Source: Dicyema japonicum
Lineage: Eukaryota; Dicyemida; Rhombozoa; Dicyemidae
Direction: 5' to 3'
Assembly (NCBI GenBank): GCA_011109175.1
Contig: RDEW01000097.1
Coordinates: 31,377-95,376 of the forward strand
DNA: 64,000 nucleotides
Position 1 is the first letter of the stretch. Each line of letters starts with the position of its first letter. Both the position numbers and the translations under genes were made by a program. Positions 10,625 through 21,844 of this stretch are shown here, one piece after another. The notes under the pieces were generated by a model, which was not told where the DNA came from, did no database searches, and saw only the letters and a list, made by a program, of their open reading frames with translations.

Positions 10625-13560
10625 AATTTATTGAGAGGTAACTATTTTGTTTAATTTTTCAGAATTCTTTGTTTTTGCAAACATTCTGGACTCAATCGTA
10701 GTGTTTTCTTCTGTCGAAAAAACTTACAAATTTTGTTTTTATCGAATCCAGAGGAAACTGAGTTTTAAATATTACTAACTTTCTGAGAAGCATCAATTCG
10801 AATTGTTAAAGTTGTTCAATTTGTTTATTTTTGTTACTTCTTGCACATTTTTGAAACTTTGGTACAAAATCTTTAGAAAATGGATCGAATCTTTTATTAA
10901 TCTTCGGTAAAACACTTTAATTCTTTATATTAGATATAAAAATAATTTTTAAGAAAATCGTGAATATGCTTCATAAGGACAAATCTGTAAAATCGAAACT
11001 TGGTCAACTATAGATTCAGTGTCAACTTAAAGTTTGATTCGAAAACGACTTTGTTTTTAGCCCTCAATAAAGTTAATCCTTCCACCCGACTTGATCAATT
11101 TCGAATTGAAATGGATTATTTATAAATATGTTTAATGATTTAAATTATTCAGAACGTGGAACCTATTTTGTATTTGATCTGTTATCTCAAATTTTTATCT
11201 CGAGATGATTGACGTCGAATATTTAATTGAACTATTCACCCCTGTTAAAGTTTACTTCTGAATATTATTTTTTAGGTTTCGGATTATTTTGACCCCCGAA
11301 GATTTGCTACATGGATTTATAGACGTTAATTTGATTTAAACACAAGGTTGAAACTATATGCTAAAATTTAAGCACAAGCTGGTAGTTAACTTCATTGCTT
11401 ATTCGAATCTTAAGATCTGGATTTGAGTGAGCTGACACGCTTCAACTACTTTCATTCAGCGAACTACGCATTTTTATGAACAATACAATTTACTTTCGAT
11501 ATCTTTTTTGAAAAAATTCAAAACTTTTGAGTATTTTTTGTGAAATTTATGAATTTTTAGGTTTTAAATTCTCTGCCATTAAGATTATTTTACTTTTTAT
11601 TATTTATTACAATTACCTTCCACATTCTATTTATTTTACTTTTTTTATTTATTATTTATTTATTAACCCAAGAACACAAATAGTTAATATAATTACTCAA
11701 ATAAATTGAGTGATCTCGACAGCTTCAATCAGATTTCTCATCCTCTCATAACGTCTTCTGGGATCCAACACAGCGGGATGATTTTGGGGATAGAAATTGG
11801 AGCGGGGTGATCTACATCCTTCTTATGAGAGACGTCATTGCTGTGTACTGTTGGAAGCTGCAGTTCATGCATAGGGAAACAAATTCCTGATCATTTTGTT
11901 GGAAAGGTATTCAAGCAATGAAAAGATTTGTTTTTCTAGTTTTCCGAGATTACTAATAGTAATGGCTGTCAAGGACTGAATGCCGCTGATTTTTTATTTG
12001 TTCCTCCACGACAGATTGATTCCCTATGAAGCATAGCTGACAGATGGTTCAATGAATTGTTTATACAGTAATTTCAATGCTGGAAAAGAGGGTCATAATG
12101 CAATTTTAGAATAATTTGTAGATAAGTTCCAATGTAAATTTTATAGCGAATTTAATTCCAATGATGATGGAAGTAAATACAAATTTATCGAAAGACTATT
12201 TGTTTTTGCGTCTTGAGTAGAATGTGCTGACTAATTCTCAACTTAACGAGTGAAATATATTTCCCACAAAACCATATAAATCTTGATTAGAAGATTTAAC
12301 TGACGACATAATAATTTATCACTTCTCCTTAAATCTTATTTAATAGAGTAAAGTTTGAAAACTTCAATGAAACAGATTTAAAGCTGGTGTAATAGAAAAT
12401 TTCTTTTCGTTGAAAATAACAATAAATTGTGAGATACTTGAGCTGAGATTAATCCTTGTCTCTTTCTCCCTCTCTGAATCAGTTATTTCACGTTGTTCAC
12501 CACGGGCTAAATGAAATTCAATATCACAGTAATAAACACAAGGTTTAATAAAAAATAGAAAGTTTATAAATGTCCATAAGTCTGGTCCTATGTGTTTATG
12601 GGAATTGAATTGGTTGATATCATCATTCGTTGAGTGAATAATAATAGTAAAAATAGACTTTCTATTTGAAGTCATTGTTATATATTCCGAGTTAATTTGC
12701 TACTACACTAAACTATGGAACTTTTATTATTTGAAGTCTACCAAAGGATATAATGGGAATTATAAAACTTATATCTGTTTAGGTAACATCTGAGAAAAAC
12801 ACGTAAAATTAAAAATGTTAAAATTTAGTTTACTTGACTATAATCCGAGTACATATTCTTCTGTTAAATCATAAAATCCAGATATTCGTGGACAGAGTCA
12901 GAGAAACAATCAGATACATTTCATCACTCAGAAGTCGACAAAATAATAAACTTGTATATTATTCACTTATCCAACGAAGAATCATTCACAAAAGCCTTTC
13001 ATGGAATAAACATATTTCACTCATATTGGAATTTATGTAGTCTAGTAAGGAAATCTATGATTCTGTGATCAGAAAAGCAAAGCAAAAATACTCTTAAAAG
13101 TGGTATTTATTAGATAATCGGTAATATTCTTATTTTAAAGAAAAATAAAATTATGGTAGAAAACATTAAACATCCAAATGGATTTACGTCATTCTAAATG
13201 TGACTAAATGTTTTTAAAGGCAATTCTAAACTTATATAATTATTGTCAGTGAATACTCTGAATTTAAACCAACCAACATGAAAGACTTTCAACACAATAA
13301 TTGCTTTGACTTTGTGATTAATTCTAAATCCGACAGGTATATTCGATTCAGTAGATAACAGTAGGTGGTCCCGGACAAGAGAAGAGGTGACCTGTTTTCT
13401 GGTCTTCAGGAAAGCACGATCGAGATAATCCTATACAGATATGAATGTTAATTCAAGTAATGACCAACGTAAACGCGCCAAGTGGACGCACACTTACCGC
13501 GGTAAAAAAGCTTCGATTTTGTCAAAAATATATGAAATGCCCTCCAGAAGCTTGTTTATA
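10625..13560. other. Long AT-rich stretch, no confirmed gene
   Basis: The longest open frame is 103 codons on the minus strand (12364-12675, starting MTSNRKSIFTIIIHSTNDD). It has no recognisable domain and no second copy in the window, so I do not call it a gene. The rest shows only short chance frames. Confidence 0.35.
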
Positions 13561-13564
13561 ATAA

Positions 13565-13665
13565 GGCTAGTACTTTGAGGATTCCGCCTCCGAAGAGAGG
13601 TGGAGAAGTAGGTCAGTTGTCTTTCATTTTCGTCGCACGCCTACCGACGCAGTTATCAATTCACT
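13565..13665 (-). repeat. Dispersed repeat family I
   Basis: Inverse of ACCTACTTCTCCACCTCTCT-TCGGA(A)GCGG, also present at 33115-33255 and 61225-61350. The function is unknown. Confidence 0.65.
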
Positions 13666-13754
13666 CGTCTACGAAATAGTTTCCATAATGTAATCTTAAC
13701 TAGAGGATATAGCTACAGATTGGTTTCTATCGTGTTTCATTTATTTTATTTTAA

Positions 13755-13965
13755 AGCCGAGAATCACCGACAAAATAAAAAAGAGTGGGGCCGTCATGTG
13801 GTCCCAGATACCTTAAGCAGCCGTCTCATCCTTTCTAGGTGTTCCTCCCGAAGCCGACACACTTCCTGCATGGATGAATCACTTTTCGTAAATTGAGGTT
13901 TAAGCGGGGCTTCAGTTCTCCTCACAAGTTCCTTGAACGAAGTTGGCTTAGTGGTGAGGAGAACC
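13755..13965 (-). mobile_element. LINE 3' fragment (family B)
   Basis: Inverse match to 27030-27240: shared blocks are AGAATCACCGACAAAA, GTCTCATCCTTTC, GAATCACTTTTCG and CTCCTCACAAGTTCC. It is the C-terminal coding end plus tail, 5'-truncated. Confidence 0.65.
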
Positions 13966-14039
13966 TTTTAGGGCCCTTTTTACTATTTTTGGAAGGAGTT
14001 TATTTCTTTAGGTTGGTATAAGATAGGTTATTATCCCAT

Positions 14040-14230
14040 TCCGAACAGCAGTAGTCGAATGCTGTTTTCATGTACTGAGGAGACGCCAATTGCCAGGGCG
14101 GCATCAAAAGGATCCACTATTTTTTCTCCGGGGACAACTTGGTTACCTGGAGACAAGTTTTGGAACGCTGGAACAAGTCAGGATCAAGGAGTTAGTTAGT
14201 TTATTTACCCTTGGTCAACGGAATAAATTT
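14040..14230 (+). mobile_element. LINE 3'-tail fragment (family B)
   Basis: Contains GGAGACGCCAATTGCC, GGATCCACTATTTTTTCTCC, ACAACTTGGTTACCTGGAGA, then GTCAGGATCAAGGAGTTAGT. The second half repeats at 14345-14475 and, inverted, at 1283-1405. Confidence 0.7.
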
Positions 14231-14344
14231 AATTTTTAATTTTTTTAAGATGCGTTCTCACATTCAATAAACATTTTGGATTAATGTTTTATTTAATTTT
14301 AATTAAATTGGCCAATTATAATTTTTATTATTATTTAAACCTGG

Positions 14345-14475
14345 CTGGCCGGCAACAAGAAGATCCACATATTCTTTCCGCGGGGACAACTTGGTTACCT
14401 GGAAACAAGTTCTGGAACGAGTCAGGATCAATGAGTTAGTTAGTTTGGTTACCCTTGTCTTTAGAATAAATAAAA
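14345..14475 (+). mobile_element. LINE 3'-tail fragment (family B), second copy
   Basis: ACAACTTGGTTACCTGGAAA, GTTCTGGAACGAGTCAGGAT and GTTACCCTTG match the copy 300 bp upstream. Two tails of the same subfamily in a row, in the same direction, separated by an AT-rich spacer. Confidence 0.7.
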
Positions 14476-14792
14476 TTTAAACTTAAAATCCTAGTTATGC
14501 CTGGTTTGTTGCGTGGTGACATTTCTGCAAAAATGTCTGTCTCTATCGTATTAAGTTTGTCTTTTCGACGCCGTTTACAATTGTAACTTTCAACGTCAGA
14601 TGACTTGCTTTAACACTAAATATGGGACTTTATGTAGATTCCTCGAAAAACGAGTATGAAAGTTACATCGAGAAAACTGGTATAACGGACAGTGAAGGGC
14701 ACGGCAATAGCGAAACCATAAGTAATTATATGCATATGGGTAACGTCGGAGTTTATTTTACTCACTTACTTAGATAGAGTCCACTCCTAGAT

Positions 14793-15391
14793 CAGTGGTT
14801 CTCTACCTTAAGGTGCTCGCGGAACCCTTTTAGGTTAATTTATTTTTTGCGGAACCCTTACATTTCAATATCACAAATTTTCACTCAAAAAATAATTGTA
14901 ATAACCAAAAACAATTTTAATGTTAACATTGAGGTAACTTTTTATCATAGCATAATTCTGTAACGTTATGAGTTATTGTTGACAACCTATCTTCATATCA
15001 GGGAAGTTTTGGTAGATGTATATATTGGAAAGCCGACTCGCGTAAGTAAGTCGTTGGAATAGGTAATAGTGTATGTATAATTTTTTCTGAGATATCAGAA
15101 TAGTGAAATGTATTCTCTCCAAAAATTAAAAAGGGATTCATTTTATACATCTGATTTGACGTTGATTCTGATGTCAATAAGATATTCAGATTTAATTGAT
15201 GTAGATTTGCTGGTATTACTTTAACTTTGAATGGAATTTAAACCCAATCATCCAAAATTAGCAAATGATCTTTGATGTCATGAAGTACTGTATCACACAA
15301 TGCGCATTTTGATTCATAAGATACTTTTACAGCATGTAATGTGTAATGTTATTTTTTATTTACGGATGACCGTCAAAATTTGTTCAATTTT
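14793..15391 (-). mobile_element. hAT transposon fragment (ZBED5-like)
   Basis: Starts with CAGTGGTTCTCTACCTTAAG, a classic hAT terminal repeat, followed by GCGGAACCC twice. It is collinear with 17320-17515 plus 19180-19600, including AAAAAGGGATTCATT and TTACGGATGACCGTC. In the second copy the minus strand of this region encodes the transposase C-terminus. The 3' half and the second terminal repeat are missing. Confidence 0.75.
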
Positions 15392-15786
15392 TAGGTCAAA
15401 AATTTCCGAATTATAAAGTCAAAATAAAAATCGCCCTAGTTATCAGTGAATACCTCCTAGAAGAATGTATAATATTTTGGAAATCATAGGAAGACAAGAA
15501 AGACATGAGAAATGAAAACTTAGAAACACTGCTCACAATTTTATGGATTTTTGGGTTATTCCTAAAATACGAGTAGTACAACATCCCAACACAGCAGACA
15601 GATTCTTAGCTTCCACATTCCCCACATCACTGTAGTTGACGAGACTAAGGATAAAAGAGAATACTACTCAGCAAGTAAATGTAATTTTTATCGTAGTTAC
15701 AGCCAGGCAGTTCGGTCAAGGTCAGCGTGATCCGCAGAATTTTTCACATTTTTAGGGTCATTTATAAGAGAGAAAATCTCGAAAAT

Positions 15787-16146
15787 TCACAAGAAGGTGG
15801 GAAGATACTGAAGCACCCAGTAACATGTATTTAATGTCGATGCTTACCTGTGAATGAGTGGTCGAAGTAATCGATCCCATCCATATAAAAACAGAACAAC
15901 CTGCCTCGAGACAAGCTATGTCTTTTCACTTTGGTTTGTCCCTCGTTTACTCTGGACGGTCCCTAGGACCAATCCACAATTTGCGGATGTGCCTCGTGCA
16001 GACAAGAATGACTGAGTGTATGTCCATTCCGTTCTCTCTGTTAATAAATTTGCAGCATAAGAACCCGGGCTTATCTTCGAGTCAGGGCTAATAAATCAAA
16101 CTAATCACCCCAAATCAAATGGTTGCGGAGACATTAATGGAACCAT
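15787..16146 (-). CDS. Small four-exon gene, function unknown (87 aa)
   Basis: Exons 16146-16109, 16087-15951, 15915-15848 and 15807-15787 join into one frame of 87 codons with no internal stop. The introns are 21, 35 and 40 nt, all GT-AG; the last has the good donor AG|GTAAGC and acceptor TTCAG. The protein begins MVPLMSPQPFDLG and contains LLTERTEWTYTQSFLSARGT and CSVFIWMGSITSTTH. I do not recognise it. An open frame continues upstream of the chosen ATG, so it could be the 3' end of a longer gene. Phase agreement at all three junctions is the main support, but GT and AG are common here and over-fitting is possible. Confidence 0.45.
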
Positions 16147-16589
16147 AGAAATCACAATGTATTTTTATGATAACCAAAAGAATTGAATTTGCTACACTTT
16201 TCAACAGGAAAAAATTCAGCATATGCAAAACTTCAAAAACCTCTCTTTTGCATAACGCAAACTGTAAAAATTTATATTTTTAATTATTATTCGAAAATTA
16301 CATAAACAATCATAAAATGAACTTTATAACAAGTGCCTTATATACAGAGGATGCCTCAAGGGTTTATTCGGAGTTGTATTAATAAGAGACGATCAGGATA
16401 AACTTAATAATATACATTGAGTGGTAGTTTTTGACTGCGACATTAGGTCATACACTAGGTTTTTTTCACTAGTAGGTACCGTGGGTAAATTAATTAATAA
16501 CTATTTATTAACAGAGACATCACAAGTAATAAATTGCTAATCACCGTTTGTATTCTTCTTAATATTATTTTTAAAATAAATTAAAAAAT

Positions 16590-17240
16590 ATCAAAAATAA
16601 TAAAACCAGTTTTCGGCGGGCAATCATTTCCTTTACAGTGGATGGAATTAAACTCCTCTTCAGGGAGCTGTGTTGTCTCATGAGTAGAGACATCCCTTTC
16701 ATAAGCTTTGGTGTAATCAATATGTTCAAGGACATGCTTTTTTTGGAAGCACTTCAATCATTCATACTATAACCTTTTTTGTTACCTTTGGGCAACTTGT
16801 TGATTTTGGCATCAATAGCCTTTATCCTCAGCTCTGTCGCCTTTGTCAGTCTCACATATGATAACATTGAATGTGCTAAAACTAAAACTTGTGGTAAAAC
16901 TAGCTAATGTGCAGGGGCTTGGGGAAGCTCCTAACGGGGGAATTAAACGTTTGTTTAGTCTCGAGGTTCTTCTTTTCTGTGTGCACAGCGACTAGAAATG
17001 GTTTTGGTCGAAGAGTGTTGGTGTTTGCTTTTATTTCTAGCCAATGTTTTAGTTTTATTTTTCTATTGTCGATTTCTTGACATGATTAATAAACGAACCT
17101 TTTACGACGGAATCCTCCACGTATTCTGAGAGGTCTTTATCTTCGATGTAACGATGGGTCTTTTGGACAATTCTCATATTTCTATTTCTTTCAGATATTT
17201 TCAATAGTTGGTTCTGCTTGTATATATATGTTACAGCCAA
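16590..17240 (-). pseudogene. Unidentified coding remnants
   Basis: Three minus-strand stretches read like protein: 17240-17055 (61 codons, with KTHRYIEDKDLSEYVEDS), about 17040-16945 (KTLARNKSKHQHSS), and about 16880-16600. The last includes LRIKAIDAKINKLPKGNKKG in one frame and HVLEHIDYTKAYERDVSTHE in another. The frames do not join without shifts. Either small introns or single-base changes separate them. No domain was recognised. It lies just outside the hAT copy that starts at 17320. Confidence 0.3.
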
Positions 17241-17319
17241 TTTGTGTAATCATTTGTGTAATCAGTCAATTCACGAAATGACTAAAAAATGATTCAGTAA
17301 TTTCATGAATTGTCTGGAC

Positions 17320-19871
17320 CGGTGGTTCCTAACCATAATGTGGTCGCGGAACCCTTTTGGGTTAATTTATTTTTTGCGGAACCCTTCCAATTCAATTATT
17401 ACAATTTTCACTTAAACATAATCGTAATAATTATTATTAATTGTAATAACCAAAAACAATTTTAATGTGAGCATTAGTTGTGTAGCGTTGGGAGTTATTG
17501 TTGACAACTCTATCCTCTTAGCTATCGAACATATGAAATCCACGAGTCTTTTATGGAAAACTATTCTTCGATTCAAGCTAAACTTATCAGAGGTATCAGA
17601 ATCTTTTTCTGCTCCAATTACTGTTCAAGCTAACACCCTAATGAAATATTACGCATCCGTAAGTCACAAGGACTTTCGAAACCCCATTCTTGTCACCTAC
17701 GGATTTTAATGCCTAAACCAACTTAGTGGATCTATTTATTTACGCATGCCGATGTCACTCTGGCTATAAGATCGATGAAGAGATCTTATACGTGTGGTCC
17801 TGACGGCATTCCGGAAATTTTGCTAAAACATTTTGGTAGTGTTGCAATCAATTCGATTTCGTCAATTTTTAATTCGTCTTCTATCAAGAACGTCTTCCAT
17901 GCAAATGCAAGAACTCACTTATAACACCCCTCCTAAAACAGGAAAACTGAAAAACCTTACCTTTTTCCTACCGTCAAATTTCATTAACCCACCCACTATC
18001 TCGCCTAATGGAGAAACTCTTACTCTGGAAATTTAAACCCCATTTGCCCGACTGTCACATTCAACATGGTTTCAAATGTGAGCGTTCAACTACGACATAT
18101 TTGACTTCACTGTCTCAATTTATATCAGAAGGGTTCAACGAACCGAAACGCCATCTACGGATATAGTGGTCTCCTTGGACATACAAAAGGCGTTCGATCT
18201 GTCTCGAGAATATTACTCACGAAGAAGGTTTTTGACATCACCATTCAGCCGGCTTTGAAAAGATAGATAGCCAATTTTCTCTCCGGAAGAAGAGGACGTG
18301 TCTGTTTAGGCCACGCAAGATTGAGGTCCCGTCTCCGATTAAATGGCGTCCCTCAAGGATCTCCCCTCTTTCCGGCGTTGTTCAATTTATTCCTAAACGA
18401 TTTACCCTGCCCTGGATGACCAGATTCAATACTTCTCACTTATGTTGACGACCAAATCATCGCTAGCAGGAACAAATACGTGGGTATAGCAAAATCAGAG
18501 CTTCAGTCACATATTGACGACCTGGGAGCCTGGTTGAATTTGAATCGTCTTTCCATATCCAGGGATAAATCAACATGTACAATCTTCACCACAGACAGAA
18601 AAAAAAAACATACACTGGATTTGAACATTTACCACTACAGATTTATCCAACTATTCTGGGAGTTACTTTAGATGACATTTTCTCAACATGTGAAGAACGT
18701 TATGACAAATGGTTTCAGAAAATTAAATATAATCAAACCGCTCTTATAGTCCAGGCCGTCACGGGAATGCGCTGTCGTCTTGTTCAATCAACTTTTAAAA
18801 CCGACGGTAGAGTATGCTTGTGCCTCATGGGCCTATGGAGCTTAAATATCAAATTCATAGAAGATCAACTCCCTAACAGGCAAACTTGACGTCTAACAAC
18901 TCTACCCCTTGATCTTTTCAAGTCGTTTCTTCCATTCAAGGCTAAAGGTCTCAAATACACGAAATTTGGAAAAAAAATCCACCCCTCTTCAAACTCTAAT
19001 GATAGATGATCGTCGTCTATTTAGGAAATCCGTGGGTACTCTAAAGCAACATAGGAAAAACCTCTCGATCTTGTTAAGGCGTACCGGGATCATTTAATTA
19101 GTTGGTTTACTATTTCTTTCTTGGTGTTCCCTTTTCGGGGTTATTCAATAAATAAATATTAGCGGAAGCATTAAGTTTATTTCTATATTTTGTTTTGGTA
19201 GATGTATATATTGAAATCCCCGACTCGCATAAGTAAGTCGTTGGAAAAGGTAATATTTTACGTATAGCCTTTTCGAAGATATCAGGCTATTTTGAAATGT
19301 ATACTCTTCAAAAATTAAAAAGGGATTCATTATATATATAATTTGACGTTGATTCTGATGTAAAATCAATAAGGTGTTTATATTCAATTGATGTTAGATT
19401 TGCTGGTATTAGTTTAACTTTGAATGGATTTTGAATCCAGTCGTCATCAAATTTTGCAATGTTATCATGCAAAATTACCAATTGATATTTGATGTCCTGT
19501 ATCGTCTAATGCGCAAATTGATTCATTAAGATATTTTGCAGAATGACAAAACATGTAATGTTATTTTGATTTACGGATGACCGTCAAAATTTGTTCGCCG
19601 TAAATATACTCGATGGTCTTTTTTGAACATGGCTTTATAAGATTTTTGGCAATTGTATGTTCTTCTCCACAGCGTGCTACAAGATAACTCACCTGTTTAA
19701 AATAATTATATACTTTATAAAATGGTCAATTTAAGTTGTCGTCTTTCGCAAAATGTGACATTTCCAACTTGCACCTTGTAGATAATAATTAAATATTATT
19801 ATTAAATAATTTATAATAAATTTCATGGAATCCTAAAACTGGTTCCGCGGAACTCAGGTTGGGAACCACTC
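17320..19871 (-). mobile_element. hAT transposon (ZBED5-like), split by a LINE
   Basis: Left end CGGTGGTTCCTAACCATAAT with GCGGAACCC repeats. Right end is the inverse (GGTTCCGCGGAACTC then AGGTTGGGAACCACT, ending 19871). On the minus strand 19600-19170 encodes DDWIQNPFKVKLIPANLTSI, and further on LPFPTTYLCESGIS. That second motif is the C-terminal dimerisation motif of hAT transposases of the ZBED5/SCAND3 type (usual form LPF.TTYLCE.GFS). In-frame stops make it dead. The LINE at 17520-19165 interrupts it between the 5' terminal region and the transposase tail. Confidence 0.8.
17520..19165 (+). mobile_element. LINE with reverse transcriptase (family B, Jockey/CR1-like)
   Basis: Decayed ORF2 readable in shifting frames. 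In order: TCGPDGIPEILLKHFG (finger region), a palm start with KAFD-like remnants, FLSGRRGRV, NGVPQGSPLFPALFNLFLND (motif B), TYVDDQIIAS (motif C, with V in place of A in the usual YADD), LGAWLNLNRLSISRDKST, and LGVTLDD. The C-terminus reads QHRKNLSILLRR...DHLIS, then the family tail and AATAAATAA at about 19150. The catalytic DD is present, but many frameshifts and stops remain. It is inserted into the hAT copy at 17320-19871. Confidence 0.8.
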
Positions 19872-20277
19872 CCTTAGATTATGTAGAATACATACATAGT
19901 CGAAGGATTTTGTTCAGTTCTGTGCCTTCTTCAAATTCAAAAAGCTGTTTCAGGAGAAACCCAATAACAGGCCGATATCCAAAAAGGATATATATTTTCC
20001 CACTCTACTTGAAGGTTTCCAACAATGCTTATATTAATGGATGTAATGTTAGGAAAAAGCGTCTCTTTTTGACCATGGAAGCTGAATATACCTTAATTAT
20101 TCTTCAACTCTTAACATTTTTCAGTTACGCTTTGGGCATCAATTAAACAATACTTTTCATGATTTTATTGAAGAAAACGGGTGCAAGTTTGATCTCACAT
20201 GAACTAATGACAATAACGCGAGTTTACAGGAGATGTGTGGGATCCCATGATGAATATCGAACGAGGATGAGGTAGTT
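19872..20277. other. No gene resolved
   Basis: One open frame of 95 codons (19859-20146, plus) starts inside the hAT terminal repeat and has no recognisable content. I treat it as chance. Confidence 0.35.
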
Positions 20278-20410
20278 GCTGAAAAGGCAGGTATCATTCA
20301 TGACCGTGTTTTATCTTGCTTAATTTTATGGTAATTTTTGTTCCTTAAATAGATAAAATAAATATAGTCTGAATTCATCATAACTTCAGTACATTTTACA
20401 ATGAGGGACT
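20278..20410 (+). repeat. 130-bp direct repeat J, copy 1
   Basis: AAAAGGCAGGTATCATTCAT, TTTTATCTTGCTTAATTTTA and GTCTGAATTCATCATAACTT match 25226-25362 in order and direction. The two copies flank the polo-kinase region. Confidence 0.8.
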
Positions 20411-20745
20411 CAGATCTGAGTTTAACTTTTCCGAAATGTATTTTAAAGCTGAGGAGTATCACCTCAAATGATAAGATTTCTAGATTTGCTACCCCCTCTA
20501 ACTGATTTTCTTAATCTTTGAATTTTTTACTAAAATTTGTTCTAAAATTATACCTCGTGTATAATCTGTTTTGAAATTTCGAACTACATTTGAGAACGGA
20601 GATAAGGGATCTCACCATGTAAAATCTTATATGTTCTTCAAGTGTTCTGCTCTTTCCCTCAACAAAATCTTTTTTAGATTTTGTAACAAAGTTTGTCATA
20701 GGACAAGTTAATATAGTGATTCAGTAATTATATGTATCTCAAGTC

Positions 20746-20818
20746 GCCTTGTTAGCTCAGTCGGTAGACCATGGGACTCTTAATTCCAGGGTCACGGGTT
20801 CGAGTCCCGTACAGGGAT
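20746..20818 (+). tRNA. tRNA-Lys(CTT)-like sequence, probably a pseudogene
   Basis: Cloverleaf by eye: acceptor GCCTTGT/ACAGGGA (pair 1-72 is G-A, the other six can pair), D arm GCTCAGTCGGTAGACC (one C-C mismatch), anticodon stem TGGGA/TTCCA with loop CTCTTAA (anticodon CTT at 20779-20781), and T arm ACGGG-TTCGAGT-CCCGT. The A and B boxes are intact. There is no oligo-T terminator; a SINE begins two bases downstream. The mismatches and missing terminator argue for a pseudogene or a second tRNA-type SINE head. Confidence 0.55.
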
Positions 20819-20820
20819 CC

Positions 20821-20990
20821 AGTCGGGTGGCATAGTGGTTAGGTGTCGGGCTTAAGTGGCTTAGGTTACGGGTTCGAATCTCGCTGCTGTTCACCTGGTG
20901 GAAGGTTCCACGGATCTACGATGCAGAAATGGTTTGACGAGTGACGTCGTCATCAGTGGATACTCACTGGGAGCTGTCTTGTCTTGTCTC
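20821..20990 (+). mobile_element. SINE S1, 3'-truncated
   Basis: GGGTGGCATAGTGGTTAGGT (A box), TTACGGGTTCGAATCTCGCT (B box) and GACGAGTGACGTCGTCATCA, then the match ends. It abuts the tRNA-Lys-like sequence directly. Confidence 0.85.
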
Positions 20991-21109
20991 TTGAAATCAT
21001 ACAATAGTGACACTGTAAATAGCCATAAGACTCCTCGGTTGGAAATATTGATAAAGCTCCTGACATTGAAATATAGCACTGTAAAATTCTCTAATATCCA
21101 ATGATTAAA

Positions 21110-21268
21110 CAAAAATGTCCCAAAAATAAACTTTCCAAAGAATCTTTAATCTTGTCCGACGTTATGACTAAACAAAAATAAGCTTTCCAAAGAATCTTTA
21201 ATCTTGTCCGACGTTATGACTAAACAAAAATAGGCTTTCCAAAGAATCTATAATCTTGTCCGACGTTA
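21110..21268. repeat. Tandem repeat, 52-bp unit, three copies
   Basis: CTTTCCAAAGAATCTTTAAT followed by CTTGTCCGACGTTA starts at 21131, 21183 and 21235. The units are nearly identical, so the duplication is recent. No coding role is evident. Confidence 0.9.
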
Positions 21269-21399
21269 ACCACTAAGCTACTTAAAATTGGTCAAGTTCC
21301 ATAAACTTATGTGAAGTAAAATATTAAGAATCTGTAAATTTTATCATCATTTTTAATGGTAGTCTCTTCTCAGAGGCTAACTAATTAGTACATGTTTAT

Positions 21400-21840
21400 G
21401 TTATCTGAACGGGAACCATTCACTATGGCTCACCACCCAACATTCAGACAGCCGAGGACAATACATCCTTGTATCTAAATTATACAGGGAAACCATTGTC
21501 TCGCTGTGATACATGGAGATATGCACTTATTTGGTCGTCGTTGGACAAAATCAGCTTCTTACATGAAAAGACTCTACGCCTTTTATGAATCTAACGGATA
21601 CTACCTTCATAACTTCACTGTCGGAATCGTCAGTATGATACTTCCAGTCCTATTAAGAATATAGGAATCCACTATGTTCTACGTGTTGCGATCAGAAAAT
21701 GTTTTTCCTCAGGCATCCGTCCCCCAAGCTTGCTTGTAGAAACGGCTAGTACATCTCGTGTCTTACAAGCCACAAGTTTAGCAGTAATTGTTAACACCGA
21801 TTTCCTTCACTCGAAGGGACCAGGGATAAATAAATTATTA
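21400..21840 (+). pseudogene. Possible LINE endonuclease remnant
   Basis: Readings such as DSRGQYILVSKLYRE and CLAVIHGDMHLFGRRWTK resemble the apurinic-endonuclease-like domain that starts many LINE ORF2 proteins, where GDFNAH and GR follow a similar order. Frames shift and key residues are not clear. It could be unrelated. Confidence 0.25.
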
Positions 21841-21844
21841 TCTG

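Noticed and set aside
10625-13560. Genes from the 103-codon (12364-12675) and 68-codon (12834-13040) open frames
   Set aside because: Frames of this size are expected by chance in 64 kb of AT-rich DNA; no domain, repeat copy or splice support.
19859-20146. 95-codon protein
   Set aside because: It starts within the hAT terminal repeat and has no coding signature beyond being open.
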